NCBI GenBank assembly: GCA_002633025.1
Contig: NMRB01000100.1
Location: 303,009 to 367,008, forward strand
DNA length: 64,000 nt
Origin: Notospermus geniculatus
Taxonomy: Eukaryota > Nemertea > Pilidiophora > Heteronemertea > Lineidae
Direction of reading: 5' to 3'
Below are positions 24,222 to 34,000 of this stretch, in pieces (positions within the stretch are counted from its first letter, which is position 1; each line of letters begins with the position of its first letter). The notes beneath the pieces are model-generated. The model had not been told where the DNA came from and did not search any database. It saw nothing but the letters and a program-made list of their open reading frames with translations. A program made the position numbers and the translations under genes.

Positions 24222-24391
24222 AAAGGAGCTGTCAGTGAGTTGACCAATAGGTGTCACTACGGCCCAATTCAATGCATATAGGGACCCATCATTCTTGATC
24301 GAGCACCAATCACGTGCATTTTCTTTTGTGTTGGTCGGCGAGAACTTTGCTGCCATCTTTTGGCAATACGTGCAGTTGACTGCTCCTATTT
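24222..24391. mobile_element. MITE family K (CAATAGGAG ends), copy 1
   Basis: About 170 bp, right end GACTGCTCCTATT, left end GGAGCTGTCAGTGAGTTGAC. The interior has ACCAATAGGTGTCACTACGG and GAACTTTGCTGCCATCTTTT. It lies exactly where similarity of tRNA unit 2 to unit 1 stops. Other copies at 26772 and, inverted, 36271. Confidence 0.8.
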
Positions 24392-24524
24392 GGTGACTAT
24401 CCTAATTCGTATTATGAATGCCAACTAGGCCATTCTCAAGAAAAGCAGCCAGCGGAGTAGGAATTAGAATCACGATATGTATGTCAAAGATCACGTTAGT
24501 TGAAAATGGAGTAATGGGAATCGA

Positions 24525-24920
24525 TTATTCTAGGTTGCAGGGTATGTAATGAATGCTTGTGGTTTGTGACACCGAGTTAATAAATAGCGGGGATGACGAG
24601 CTGGCTGCACAGATCGAAGTGATGGAGCGTGGTGAATGTGCGCAGAATAGGACTTTGTTCTTGAGGATTGCGTAAGAGGTTCGTTGAGGGAGAACCAACA
24701 CGTTCATTGGCTCCACCTTCAGAAGGACTAAGAAGTCCCAAACCAGAAACATCTTCCCAGGATTACCGTTGAGAACACTGAAGACCGTCAGGCCTTCAGA
24801 GAAGACGACACTGGGAACGCTGCTCAAGGCTTTGACAACTTTACCTTCGACCTTTACCCTTGGACAGTTGAGCTTCTGTTGATCAAAATTGGTCGACACT
24901 GCAAACTGCAACTCGACCAA
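24525..24920 (-). CDS. Unrecognised minus-strand frame overlapping the GNAT 5' end
   Basis: An open frame of 131 codons with a mixed, protein-like composition (for example VFSVLNGNPGKMFLVWDFLV). I do not recognise it. The plus strand across 24734-24991 is also open in the frame that leads into the GNAT ATG, so both strands lack stops for about 190 bases, which weakens a choice between them. It has no adjacent exon I can join. It may be a single-exon gene, an exon, or the complement of real plus-strand coding. Confidence 0.2.
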   Translation of the reverse strand: MVELQFAVSTNFDQQKLNCPRVKVEGKVVKALSSVPSVVFSEGLTVFSVLNGNPGKMFLVWDFLVLLKVEPMNVLVLPQRTSYAILKNKVLFCAHSPRSITSICAASSSSPLFINSVSQTTSIHYIPCNLE

Positions 24921-24971
24921 TTCGACGAAGAGACAGGAGACTTTGGTCTTCAGTCCAGGACCAAATCAACT

Positions 24972-24991
24972 ATGGCGAAGGATCCGAGCAG
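24972..24991 (+). CDS. GNAT gene exon 1 (tiny, MAKDPS)
   Basis: Twenty coding bases from ATG to CAG|GTACGT. AG joins C from exon 2 to form Ser7. Its small size makes it the least certain exon; a different first exon further upstream cannot be excluded. The frame upstream of the ATG is open back to a TAA just before 24734 but has no ATG. Confidence 0.65.
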
Positions 24992-27852
24992 GTACGTTTG
25001 TCTAGTAAAATCATTTGCGTTCGTCTCGTGTCGGAAAAAAATTCTTACGTACACTCATCAATTCCTCAAGCAGCATCAAGCAATTCCTCAAAACACCGGT
25101 ATTTTATTTCATTTTTTGCCATCAGGGCCGACGCCAAATCAATATTGGTCCTGGGTAAGTATGGAAGAGAGGCCATCTGAAGCCACCCATTCCTCACTTG
25201 GTGCAGGTTTTCTACTTGTCCTTTGCATTCTAGAAGTACTCCAATCTTTCAGCGTGGTGGTCGACCTTGATAGAATCAAAATACGCTCGGTACGATCAGA
25301 AGACGCCAGAAAAATCTGGGAATGGACAGAATCGGTCCAGTGGAATGAAGCCCTGCAAGATATACAACTCTACTGTGACACATTCCCAGAAGGGTTCCTT
25401 GTAGCAGAATTAGATGGGAGGATATTAGGTAAGTAATTTCTTCTTCTCTTTCCTCCTAATTTCTCTTCAACATTTCTTCCTTGGTCCTCCGCCGACAAAG
25501 TCCATTCATTCCTCCTTCCTTCCCTTTAATTTTGGTTGTTCCTATCCTTCGTCTTCTCCCTTCCTTTCTTTCTTCGGTCTTCCTTAGTCCTTCATTTTTC
25601 CTTTTTCTTCTTTCTTCCATGTCACATCCCCCGTCTTTTCCGTCCTTCCGTCTTCCTTTCATTCTTTCTTCGTTCCTGCATGATTCTTCGTCTTCTCTAT
25701 TCCTCCCTTCCTTCTTCCTTTCTTTCTTCGTTCTCCCGTGGTTCTTCGTCTTCTCCATTCCTTCCCTCCTTTCTTCGTTCTTTCTTACATGCATTCAAGC
25801 CCTTTGGCTGGGAACATTCAAAAACGTCCTGACATGCACGACGTACACGCCATGAAACATACATCGCCACTGATTTACATAACGCCAATACGACGGTCTG
25901 CAATTTCCGTAATTCAAGCTTCGAGTGAAACATAATGATGGATAATTTTGTTGATATACATGTAGGACAGGATGATTGTGAAAATGGTTTGAGGCAATTT
26001 CAGTCACCATACAATTGGTAATTGAACTTAGGAAATTGATTCAAAAGTGGCAATGCTGATTGACAAGCGGTAATTGATAATTAATTACGTTATGTAGGCC
26101 AACACCCACTTGAGCACATTGTTATTTCAAAGCTGCAATTCTGGCACATACATGCTGACCAACTATACCAGCCTATTCCATGTACAATTATATGCATGTA
26201 ATGTAGTACATATTGATATATTTTGTATAGGTTCTGACCAAGGTCATCGACAATTCGACAGCTTGCAGCCATCAATTCACAGCTTTTTTCACCCTTGTTG
26301 ACTGCAGTGCTTCTTCTACAACATTCACCATCATCAACTCGTGATTGAAACGAGTTATCTTCCAGAAAAGCAACTGTATTCTCTCCCAGTTCTGGCATTT
26401 TGCATGGCAGGTTACTTAGCTCTGGCGGATCATCAACAGCCTACCACTCCCGGCTACCACTCTCTGGGATGATGCTCTTACTAGCGCTCTTGTTCGTTCG
26501 TCTACAATCATACCGATAGACAGCAGAACTGCTGAGGTGCAGTCTCCTGAGATACCTTTCTTGACGGAACTGTTTATTTGCCGAAGATGACGATAATTCA
26601 AAGAACATTCAATAATTGAATCTGTTCCACTGGACGGGTAATCTCATACTTTCTTGTTCTATAATCACAGGTTGCGTTTTTTACGTTGAAATCGGCGGTA
26701 AGGAAACGTTTGGCGGATACGCATTGGTGGAAGAGGCATTTAGAGGGAAAGGCATCGGTAGGTGTCGCTAATATAGGCTGTCAGCGAGTTGACCAATAGG
26801 TGTCACTACGGTCAAATTGCATATAGCGGACCCAGTCATTGACCGAGCAGCAATCAGGTAGATTTTCCTGTACATTGGTCCGCTAGAACTTTGCTGCCAT
26901 CTGTTGGCAATATGCGCGGCTGACTGCTCCAAATGAGTGGACAGCAGAACTGGTGAGGCACAGTATCTTGAGATACTTTTCTTGACATTGCAGTATGCTG
27001 TTTTGAGCCGAAGATGACGATAATCTCAAAGATTCACTCAATGATTGAATCGCTAACTGGCACCTATCGTATACCTCCATATCGAGATGGTCTGATCTTG
27101 GAACACTGCGATTATTTTTTCACTGTAGCCAGAATCCACTTCATTTGGTTCATTAATATGAATACTAATGTCGGAACCAACAAATCACTTTCAACTCACC
27201 ATGAAACATTCCCTCTTAACTTCCTTTTTCAGGCCGTATGTTGTACAAGGAAAGGCTTCGCCGTATCGGGGAGAGAAATTTCGGTATCAGTGCCGTCGCT
27301 TCACGCGTCCAATCAAATATAAAGGTGGGGTACACGCAAACCAAGTGGAGGATTTTTTATTACCATGGCCCGATATCGTTTGCATTGAAACCAAAAAATG
27401 CAGACAATATCAACATCTGCAAATTATCTGAAGATATATTTGAGAAGCTTCTCGAATATGACACCGGGCTGCATGTTTACCCGAGGGAAAAGTTCCTTAG
27501 AGCTTGGTTTGCCAGGAAGAACGTTGAAACGCACGTTGCTTTCGTAGACGGGAAAATTGTCGGTTATGGGCTTCTAAGTTCGGCCACCAGGGGCTATCGT
27601 CTGGCCCCACTGTACGCTGATACGCAAGACGTAGCCCTTGCGTTGATTGAAAGCCTGGTAAAGCCATTGCCGGCCGGAAGTGACGTGGCGTTATACATAC
27701 CAGAAGATAATCAAGATGCGATGGAGATTGTGCAAGCTGAAAACATGGTGCTCGCTCTTGATCCTATCACTCGTCAGTATACCAAGTGGGATGTGGAGTT
27801 ACCGTTACATAAGGTTTACGGATTTCCCAATCTTGATACGACGTTACTGTAG
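24972..27852 (+). CDS. Two-domain GNAT acetyltransferase with C-terminal YitH/HolE-type domain (4 exons)
   Basis: Exons 24972-24991, 25253-25428, 26671-26757 and 27233-27852 give 903 nt, 300 aa. Junction phases are 2, 1 and 1, each with GT-AG borders. The ATG context is strong (A at -3, G at +4). Residues 14-150 form an N-terminal GNAT fold: IKIRSVRSEDARKIWEW at the start, FLVAELDGRILG (strand pair), then motif A with EEAFRGKGIGRMLYKERL, in which R90-G-K-G-I-G95 binds the acetyl-CoA pyrophosphate. Residues about 155-300 look like the Acetyltransf_18 (YitH/HolE) domain, with VAFVDGKIVGYG, YRLAPLYAD and the late KVYGFPNLD. This layout is shared by many nematode and marine-invertebrate proteins of unknown substrate. 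Transfer of acetyl from acetyl-CoA is expected; the acceptor is unknown. No signal peptide, so probably cytosolic. Confidence 0.88.
25253..25428 (+). CDS. GNAT gene exon 2
   Basis: Follows a CCAATCTTTCAG acceptor; encodes VVVDLDRIKIRSVRSEDARK onward to LDGRIL with one base of Gly66, then GTAAGT. This is the first strand-helix-strand part of the N-terminal GNAT domain. Confidence 0.88.
25436..25795 (+). repeat. Polypyrimidine tract of about 360 bases (TTCC/CTTC-rich)
   Basis: The plus strand is almost only C and T, with irregular TTCCTTC, TTTCTTC and CGTC units. It lies in intron 2 of the GNAT gene, starting 8 bases after the donor. Open frames on both strands here (Ser/Phe/Leu-rich or Lys/Arg/Glu-rich) are composition artefacts. 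Confidence 0.9.
26671..26757 (+). CDS. GNAT gene exon 3
   Basis: Starts after ATAATCACAG; encodes CVFYVEIGGKETFGGYALVE then EAFRGKGIG, holding the acetyl-CoA loop, and stops at GGCATCG|GTAGGT. Confidence 0.9.
26772..26933. mobile_element. MITE family K, copy 2, next to a 5' splice site
   Basis: About 160 bp, begins ATAGGCTGTCAGCGAGTTGA and ends GGCTGACTGCTCC. The interior matches copy 1 (ACCAATAGGTGTCACTACGG and GAACTTTGCTGCCATCTGTT). It starts 14 bases after the last base of GNAT exon 3. Confidence 0.8.
27233..27852 (+). CDS. GNAT gene exon 4 (terminal)
   Basis: Begins after TTCCTTTTTCAG with GC completing Gly95, then RMLYKERLRRIGERNFG. Encodes the end of the first GNAT domain and the whole C-terminal YitH-like domain, ending NLDTTLL and TAG at 27850-27852. 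Confidence 0.92.
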
Positions 27853-28089
27853 AGATGTGACCGCGTGGCATGCTTGGGATCCCCCCGCAGTCTTGTAACA
27901 TTTTATAAGTGCAGTATTCTTGGTAGAAAGAAGGTGCTAAAGTATAAAGAAATTCTCAAGCTAGTGGGATTTCGCTTGATATTATATAATTTGCTTCTAT
28001 ACACCGCCCAACTGGGATGGAGGCGGAAATTAGTCTGAGAGTTGTTGGTGTACGAAGTGGTAGGTTGTCCTAGTCAGTTCACATGAGCT
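27853..28089 (+). other. GNAT 3' UTR start; no feature seen
   Basis: Short unique sequence before the MITE cluster. No AATAAA occurs here; the first on this strand are at 28296 (inside a foldback) and near 28517, so the transcript may end within the repeats. Confidence 0.4.
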
Positions 28090-28472
28090 CACGCTGGTGA
28101 TTCAACCCTAAACATTGTTTTTTCGTACGCGATTTTACTTATGCATAACTAATCGTGTTGAGTATTTTTTCAGTTGTTTCGGCAAATAGAAGGGGTGACA
28201 GCTTATTTTGTAATCACCCGTCACCCCTTCCATTTACCAGATGAACTGCGAATACGACAAGCACCATTAGTTATGCATCATCGACTTCGCGTACGAATAA
28301 AATGGGCCGTATTCAAAAAGGGTGATCATCGGGCGATTAAGACTTAGACGCGTGTAACTTCACTATAATGCACACACTTCCACCATGCATTTGACGAAGT
28401 TACACGCGTCTAAGTCTTAAACACCCTTTTTGAATACGGCCCTATAATTTTGTGTTTGAATCACCAGCGTGG
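28090..28472. mobile_element. Large foldback element interrupted by another MITE
   Basis: Outer ends CACGCTGGTGATTCAA and TTGAATCACCAGCGTG. The arms go on through TTCGTACGCG, TTATGCATAACTAAT and AATAGAAGGGGTGAC with their complements on the right. The right arm is split by the MITE at 28304-28442; removing that restores the arm. About 240 bp without the insertion. Confidence 0.8.
28304..28442. mobile_element. MITE family B, copy 1 (nested)
   Basis: 139 bp, ends GGGCCGTATTCAAAAAGGGT and its complement, inner arms AAGACTTAGACGCGTGTAAC. Same family as 44192-44318. Lies inside the right arm of the foldback 28090-28472, so it came later. Confidence 0.9.
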
Positions 28473-28627
28473 AGTTTAGACATACATTTGTACATGTATA
28501 TCATTGTAAGATCTGTAAATAAACCACTCAATATGCAAAAAATCTTACAGAGCAACCTTTTTGTTGTGTCCTCACTTCACAGGCCAGTACCTCGACAGGC
28601 TTCATCTGGTTCTGACTTTGGGACCTT

Positions 28628-28733
28628 GGGCCGTATGCACAAAACATCTTAAGTGTAAAATTTCCCTTATCTTTTGTTTGGAACAATAGTTTAAGGGAAA
28701 TTTTACACTTAAGATGTTTTGTGCATACGGCCC
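28628..28733. mobile_element. Near-perfect hairpin (GGGCCGTATGCACAAAACAT ends)
   Basis: The left arm GGGCCGTATGCACAAAACAT then CTTAAGTGTAAAATTTCCCTTA pairs exactly with the right arm; loop of about 20 bases around GTTTGGAACAATAG. Arms of about 42 bp with no mismatch seen suggest a young element. Confidence 0.9.
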
Positions 28734-28860
28734 CTTATTCACAAAGTTCTCGTAATGCGTAAACTGTAGTTGTCCATTTGCGGGCAACCTATTGTTCACT
28801 ATCAGGCAGACAAAGGCCCTGCGAATCCTTTAAGTTACGGGGATTTGTGAATAAGGTCCC
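28729..28860. mobile_element. MITE family D, fuller copy
   Basis: Ends GGCCCCTTATTCACAAAG and TTTGTGAATAAGGTCCC. Abuts the preceding hairpin and shares its last few bases. The interior matches the truncated copy at 11121. Confidence 0.85.
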
Positions 28861-29065
28861 TGATGTGGTCTTCACAATGCCGACGAACCATGACGTAATG
28901 TCAGGTGACCCTAAACAAGGGGTCAAAGCAAAAGCAAGATGCCAGCCCGAGTGTAAAAACACTGTGCAGCTCCGTTTTTTGAAGGGTATATGCCCTTATT
29001 TCTTGGATATTCCGAATATAGAGGTAGGTGTTGGACTTATTTTATCATTTATATTGAGTAATGCC

Positions 29066-29279
29066 TAGGTCACATATCCACTCCGGGGCCCGTACGGCGA
29101 GTAAAAACAGACATTTTGGTCAATTCCTACGGTGCCCAGTTTGATCCAGTCTAATTTCCACTTTTCCATTGAGGTGATTTCGGCATAATTCATCTTTAGA
29201 TCCGTGTTTCAGTCTCTAAAATTCACTGCAAGCCGCTGGGTGGGGAAAATCGTACGGGGCCCGGTGGATTTGTGACCTA
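29066..29279. mobile_element. MITE family J, copy 2
   Basis: Ends AGGTCACATATCCACTCCGG and GGTGGATTTGTGACCT with GGGCCCGTACGG/CGTACGGGGCCC inside. ATGC stands near both outer borders and could be a target-site duplication. The matching copy is at 22153. Confidence 0.85.
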
Positions 29280-29505
29280 TGCTTTATGGAATCATATGAT
29301 ACGATCCTTACTGACCGTAGATGTCTTTTTGGCCCCTTGCAAAGGAGGTCATTTCCTTCACGGAGCCTCCGCCCAACATTCCAGGCGTCGGGAGCCATTG
29401 AAAAATAGATCTTTTGGATTTACACGCCGACAATTCCGCTCGGCCTACTTTCTACACAAGAAATGTGGGCCTTATGACAATGTATGACGGACGGTTTTGG
29501 CTATA

Positions 29506-29657
29506 ATGCCCGCTGAACACGATCAAATTTTTCATCCAATTTTCTGAACACGCTCAATAAAGGCCTACATGCGGGTTTATACATTGAAGCCCCAACAGTC
29601 CCAAAACCTGAATTTCCAAAAAATTGGATGAAAAATTTGATCGTGTACAGCGGGCAT
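29506..29657. mobile_element. Foldback with ATGCCCGCTG ends
   Basis: The left arm ATGCCCGCTGAACACGATCA then AATTTTTCATCCAATTTT pairs with the right arm through one mismatch; loop of about 70 bases. The arm sequence AATGCCCGCTGAA also occurs in both tRNA-unit flanks (near 23270 and 24097). Confidence 0.85.
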
Positions 29658-29700
29658 AACTCGGGGAAGTTATTTGCCCCTCCGAATTGGTAACGTGATT

Positions 29701-29849
29701 GGAACAATAGAAGGATTTGACCTCAGTGGACATGGTAATCCGTCTGCTATTGTTCAAATCGCTCTGCTCGCCGTCATGCATAGTATATGGGGCGAAAAGT
29801 CACAGAGCAGACGGATTAACAGGTGGGAAGCTAATCCTCCTATTGTTCA
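29701..29849. mobile_element. Foldback with GAACAATAG ends
   Basis: GGAACAATAGAAGGATT pairs imperfectly with AATCCTCCTATTGTTC; the inner GGTAATCCGTCTGCT pairs with AGCAGACGGATTAAC. Older than its neighbours judging by mismatches. A further loose inverted pair (GCGTTGATTGGTCGCTC / CAACCAATCAACGCCG) follows up to about 29990. Confidence 0.7.
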
Positions 29850-30109
29850 GGGCTGAATTCTCGATCATGCGAGCGTTTGAAACAGACCAATACAAGTCCA
29901 AATAAAAGAAACAATGCGTTGATTGGTCGCTCGCATTCAACAAAAGAGCCATCAATGGACTTTCAACCAATCAACGCCGTTTTCATCGGCTCCGGGCGAT
30001 CATGGACGACAACAACCGCTACCGATCTCAGTATTAGTCCTAACGGTGAGAGGGGAAATCAATCTAACCAAACGAAAGCCTTGAGAAATGAGCGAACACA
30101 AAGACTAAT

Positions 30110-31038
30110 GCATTTTGGGTAATCCACAGGTTTATTTCCCGACACCGGTGTTGGAATATCAGGTCAGGGACAATTTTCTCTGCATAAAACTGTTTACTGC
30201 TGTTGCGTGAAAAATCTAGCAACCCGAGGCGATGAAGGTATCGTTACACCGTGTATTGCTTTTGAAGGGACTCTTTTATCGGTATCCTTGCGCGTCACGA
30301 CCGCGCAACAACTTCCTCATGATTTTCTGAATCAGCCCGGGCAATCAGTGGAGGTCACGAAAAATGACCCCTTTGAATCTCGCAGTAAAATTTCAAAAAA
30401 TATTTCAGAATTTGTTGACTTGGTTCAGCAGACGAACAAGGAGATCGACAGCCCCGACGTAGGCTGTTACGAAAACTGTTACATTGTTAACAACCTCGAC
30501 GCCGAAATAGACGCGTCGGGTAATACAGATAATCATTATATATAAATACGTACAGAACACATCGTACAATGTAAACCATCTAAAACTAGGGAAACTAAAG
30601 ATACAGCTAGCGACGCAGGGAATGCGGACTAAAAACCTTCGACTAACTAAATTGTTGAAAAAAATCAAACTACTTTAAGTTAAACTTCGAAAACTTCAAG
30701 ATGATAAATATATATATACAAACAGTCGAGTCCACAACTATTGGCGCTTGAAGAGGGGACGCCACTTTGAACCATATATTCCTCTATCTTCTCTAGATAA
30801 ACATGACCGGCACGTGATTGTCACATGACCGTCACGTGTCTATCTCGGCGTCCGGATTGTCCAATAAGAGATGCGCTTCTCTCAGAAAGGAACGTTCGTT
30901 CATTTCCAGTCAAAATATAGAAATGTACACAGAGAAACGAAATAAAATATAGTCAGGGCGATGTTTAAGATGTTGCTTCTTGTTTCGCAGGGCTCCTATG
31001 TACATGGTCAGCTTTTTTTTGTAGGTATAAAAGTTAAT
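30110..31038 (-). other. Inferred 3' UTR of the myosin light chain gene
   Basis: On the minus strand the next AATAAA (TTTATT on plus at 30131-30136) after the stop codon would end a 3' UTR of about 0.9 kb. A plus-strand frame at 30207-30545 (112 codons) lies opposite this and has no recognisable similarity; I regard it as chance. Confidence 0.35.
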
Positions 31039-31079
31039 TTATTTGTCGAAAGGACCTGCCATCACAGCTTTAATGAATT
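31039..31079 (-). CDS. Myosin ELC exon 5 (terminal)
   Basis: After a strong acceptor (CTCTTCTCTTTGCAG), AA completes Lys145, then [12 protein letters not shown] and TAA (31041-31039). The AATAAA overlapping the stop is probably too early to be used. Confidence 0.93.
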
Positions 31080-34000
31080 CTGCAAAGAGAAGAGAAACAA
31101 AAGTAAGGACTCGCGCACTATTAAGGATACACGTACGAATAAAGTAACGACTACTAGGGACATTACAGTTGCTCATCAAATGACAAAGGGCGTATATTTA
31201 TAATGTACATGTACAAGAAAACCGGAGCCCACAACGCGATTTGGGATGAGTGCTTCCAGTCACCCAATTCTGCCACTTACATTCCGCAAAGGTGCCGTTT
31301 TCTCTACGAGTTGACCCTCGATGGGCAATTCACCATTGTTAATTTCCTTACGACTTTAGGTACACCGAGACCAATGCCCCAAACGACTCTCCACAGTTTT
31401 CTCTGGTTGAGTTGCCAGTGACGGCCAACTCACGCGAGAAATCTGCCTCTCTCGCGTGGAGAGGCGTCATTTTCGTCATAACTAGATACATTTTACTTAC
31501 TTTCGAAATTGACATTGCCTTCCAAATCTTCGTGGAGCTCGGTGAACTTGATGATGTTGTCAACCTCCAGATCCGTCAATCGCTCGCCTATGGAAAAAAA
31601 GTAGCTTGTGACAAGTTGGTATCGCACGCGGTCGACGTTTTTTTAAATCTAGATCTGTCCTTGCTGCCATCAACCTAAACACTGCTTCCACGTCCGGACT
31701 GTAAACCAACCTCTGTCCGTTTTATATATCTGCGCTCTCATCATAATATGCAGATTACAGCCAGAGATCAGAGACTGCTCGTATGACCTAATTGCCAGCA
31801 GGGCAGAAATCAATCACTCAAAATGCAACACCGTGATTGGCTGCCTTAATCTAAGCTTTCATTGGCTACCTACCTAGTGATGTGAGTACGTGTCTCAATT
31901 CTGCCGCTGAGATAAAGCCCTGACCCTCTCTGTCAAAGGTTTTGAAAGCCTCATTGAAGTCTGCGAATGTTCCTTTGTCTTTTTCTTTAACCATTTCCTG
32001 GTAAATTGGAAGGATTTCCTCAAGTTTGTACTGTTTTTCTCCTGAAAGAGTAAGAAAGGACCGTCAAGCGTGTTGTTTCGGCAAAAGACGCATGTGTCCT
32101 TTTTTGTAGTTTGCTGTGCTCTCGACCAAGGTTGGACGACGACGTCAGTGGACGAGAATATCCATTGGGATAGACCCTCTGAACTGCAGTCGTGTTAAGT
32201 TTTCTCGCCGTCAGCAGTTGGTCGATTTCTGCACTTTACCGATCGCATTAGTGTTGAACGGACGAAACGATCGAACACGGACCCTCTTCTGGAAGAGGGC
32301 CACTGTCCAAATGAGATCTGATGGGAATGGGTTCCCAGGAGCATCATTCAGTTTAAAAGTATTCATACCTTGCTTTTTACATCCGCCATTCTTGTAAATG
32401 CAGGCTTGCGTTGGGTTCATACCCACACATCGGAGAACGTCACCAATCTTGAATCCGTCTACAAGGCCGTCACGACCGTCCCAGAAATCAAAGAGGTCGA
32501 ACACCTCTGTTACTTCTGTAAAGAGAAACGAAGTGGATGTATTAGAAAATGAAATTGGCAGACGAACATGGCCGACAGACGTGGACACCGGTGTGAAGTG
32601 CCACAGCGTTCCCGAATCCCAGTCCTCCCAGGCGCAGATCCAGGATATTTGGCAGAGGGGGTCAGGGCTGCTGAAGGCGGTCGCCAAAGGTACCATCGCC
32701 GACGGGGGGGGGGGGGTGGGAGGCCTCCGCCAGAAAATTTTGAAATCTAGAAGGCCGTAGACGCTGGCATCTCAGTATCAAGACAGAAGCTTTATTTTTA
32801 CGGTTTTTTTGCTTACTATTGCAAATTGGTGGAAAAAACAATGTGGTGGTGGTGGTGGCGAGCAGGGGGTCACGATCCCCCAACCCCCCCCCTCTGGATC
32901 CGCGCCTGCCTCCCCTCATGACATTTGAGAGCGAGAGTGACATACTTCCCTGTGTTCCCCAACTGAAAAGTCATGGACTGTATAGATCTGTCTATTGTAT
33001 GGAAACACTGGGATACGGGGAACACTTGAAACGTACCCTGGCCAACAGATTCCTCAACACTGACAATTTCTGAGTTGTTGTGATCGTTTGTGTTCTAGCG
33101 ACGTATTTAAGGTTCGTTGGCAAAAAAGTCGGTCGACAACCAGTGGATCGTCGATAAAACACTCAACATTGAGGGTAATGCAATCAAACACTACAGGTAT
33201 CAAATTGTTTCTTAACCCTTTCTTTCGAGAGGGTGAATCCACCTGCTCATCTGTGGTCGATTCATTACATGCACCCTCTGGTCATAGACCCATTAATTTT
33301 TTTTCAGGAACCTAGCAGGTGCATACCTTCACCCAGACAGGAAGGTGTGGTTGCAGACTACACATGTCTACACTCCTTACCACCCCATGGGCAGAACAGA
33401 GAACAGACAGAGCTGCAGGACCATCAAGAGCGGAATGTGCCCCGACCTATCCTGACGAGCAGTTTCATAACTGCATTGCCAAGAAATGCAGGCAAGGAAG
33501 GACCAATAGTGATGAAGAATCAAAGCAGTACGTGGTATGTATACTTTGACACATGTGGTGCATTTTCGACACTTTTAAGCATTTGCTGTCAAAGCGTACC
33601 ATGTGGCAGAGGTGACAAGAACGAAGTGTTGCTAAGGGCCAAAGATCAACACTATCAGCGACACCGACAGCTTTATCGCCGTAACCTGAAGAGGTGCATT
33701 ATCTACATGACGGAGCAATATTTTTCTAAAATTGACAGAAACTATGTAGTAACATCCATATTTCTCTTGTTGATAAAGTGAAATTCCGCAGCCATAATTT
33801 CAACAATGGCAACATACTGCGTCATTCTAAGATACACGCTACATGTATGTTTACCACCTGTGTGATTTGACATGGCGAGGCTTTTTTTACACGCATTGCA
33901 CCACTTCGTTCCTGTGAAGCGCAGTTTCGCCAGTCTAGCGGAGAAAAAAAGGGACCAGGAAACTGCGCAGTAGGCCTACTTGTGAAAAGTAAGTCATAGC

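Noticed and set aside
25126-25154. Candidate 29-base exon in the GNAT gene between ATCAG and GTAAGT
   Set aside because: Good splice signals on both sides, but adding it breaks the phase into the next exon, while skipping it gives a clean AG|C Ser junction.
25456-25855. Lys/Arg/Glu-rich and Ser/Phe/Leu-rich frames on both strands
   Set aside because: Produced by the polypyrimidine tract; no start context, splice site or similarity.
30207-30545. Plus-strand frame of 112 codons
   Set aside because: Lies opposite the inferred light chain 3' UTR, lacks splice context, and resembles no family I know.
32516-32696. Extended N-terminus of the myosin light chain read directly upstream of exon 2
   Set aside because: An acceptor TTTCTCTTTACAG lies at the exon 2 border, and a proper first exon ([10 protein letters not shown]) in matching phase is at 42053-42023.
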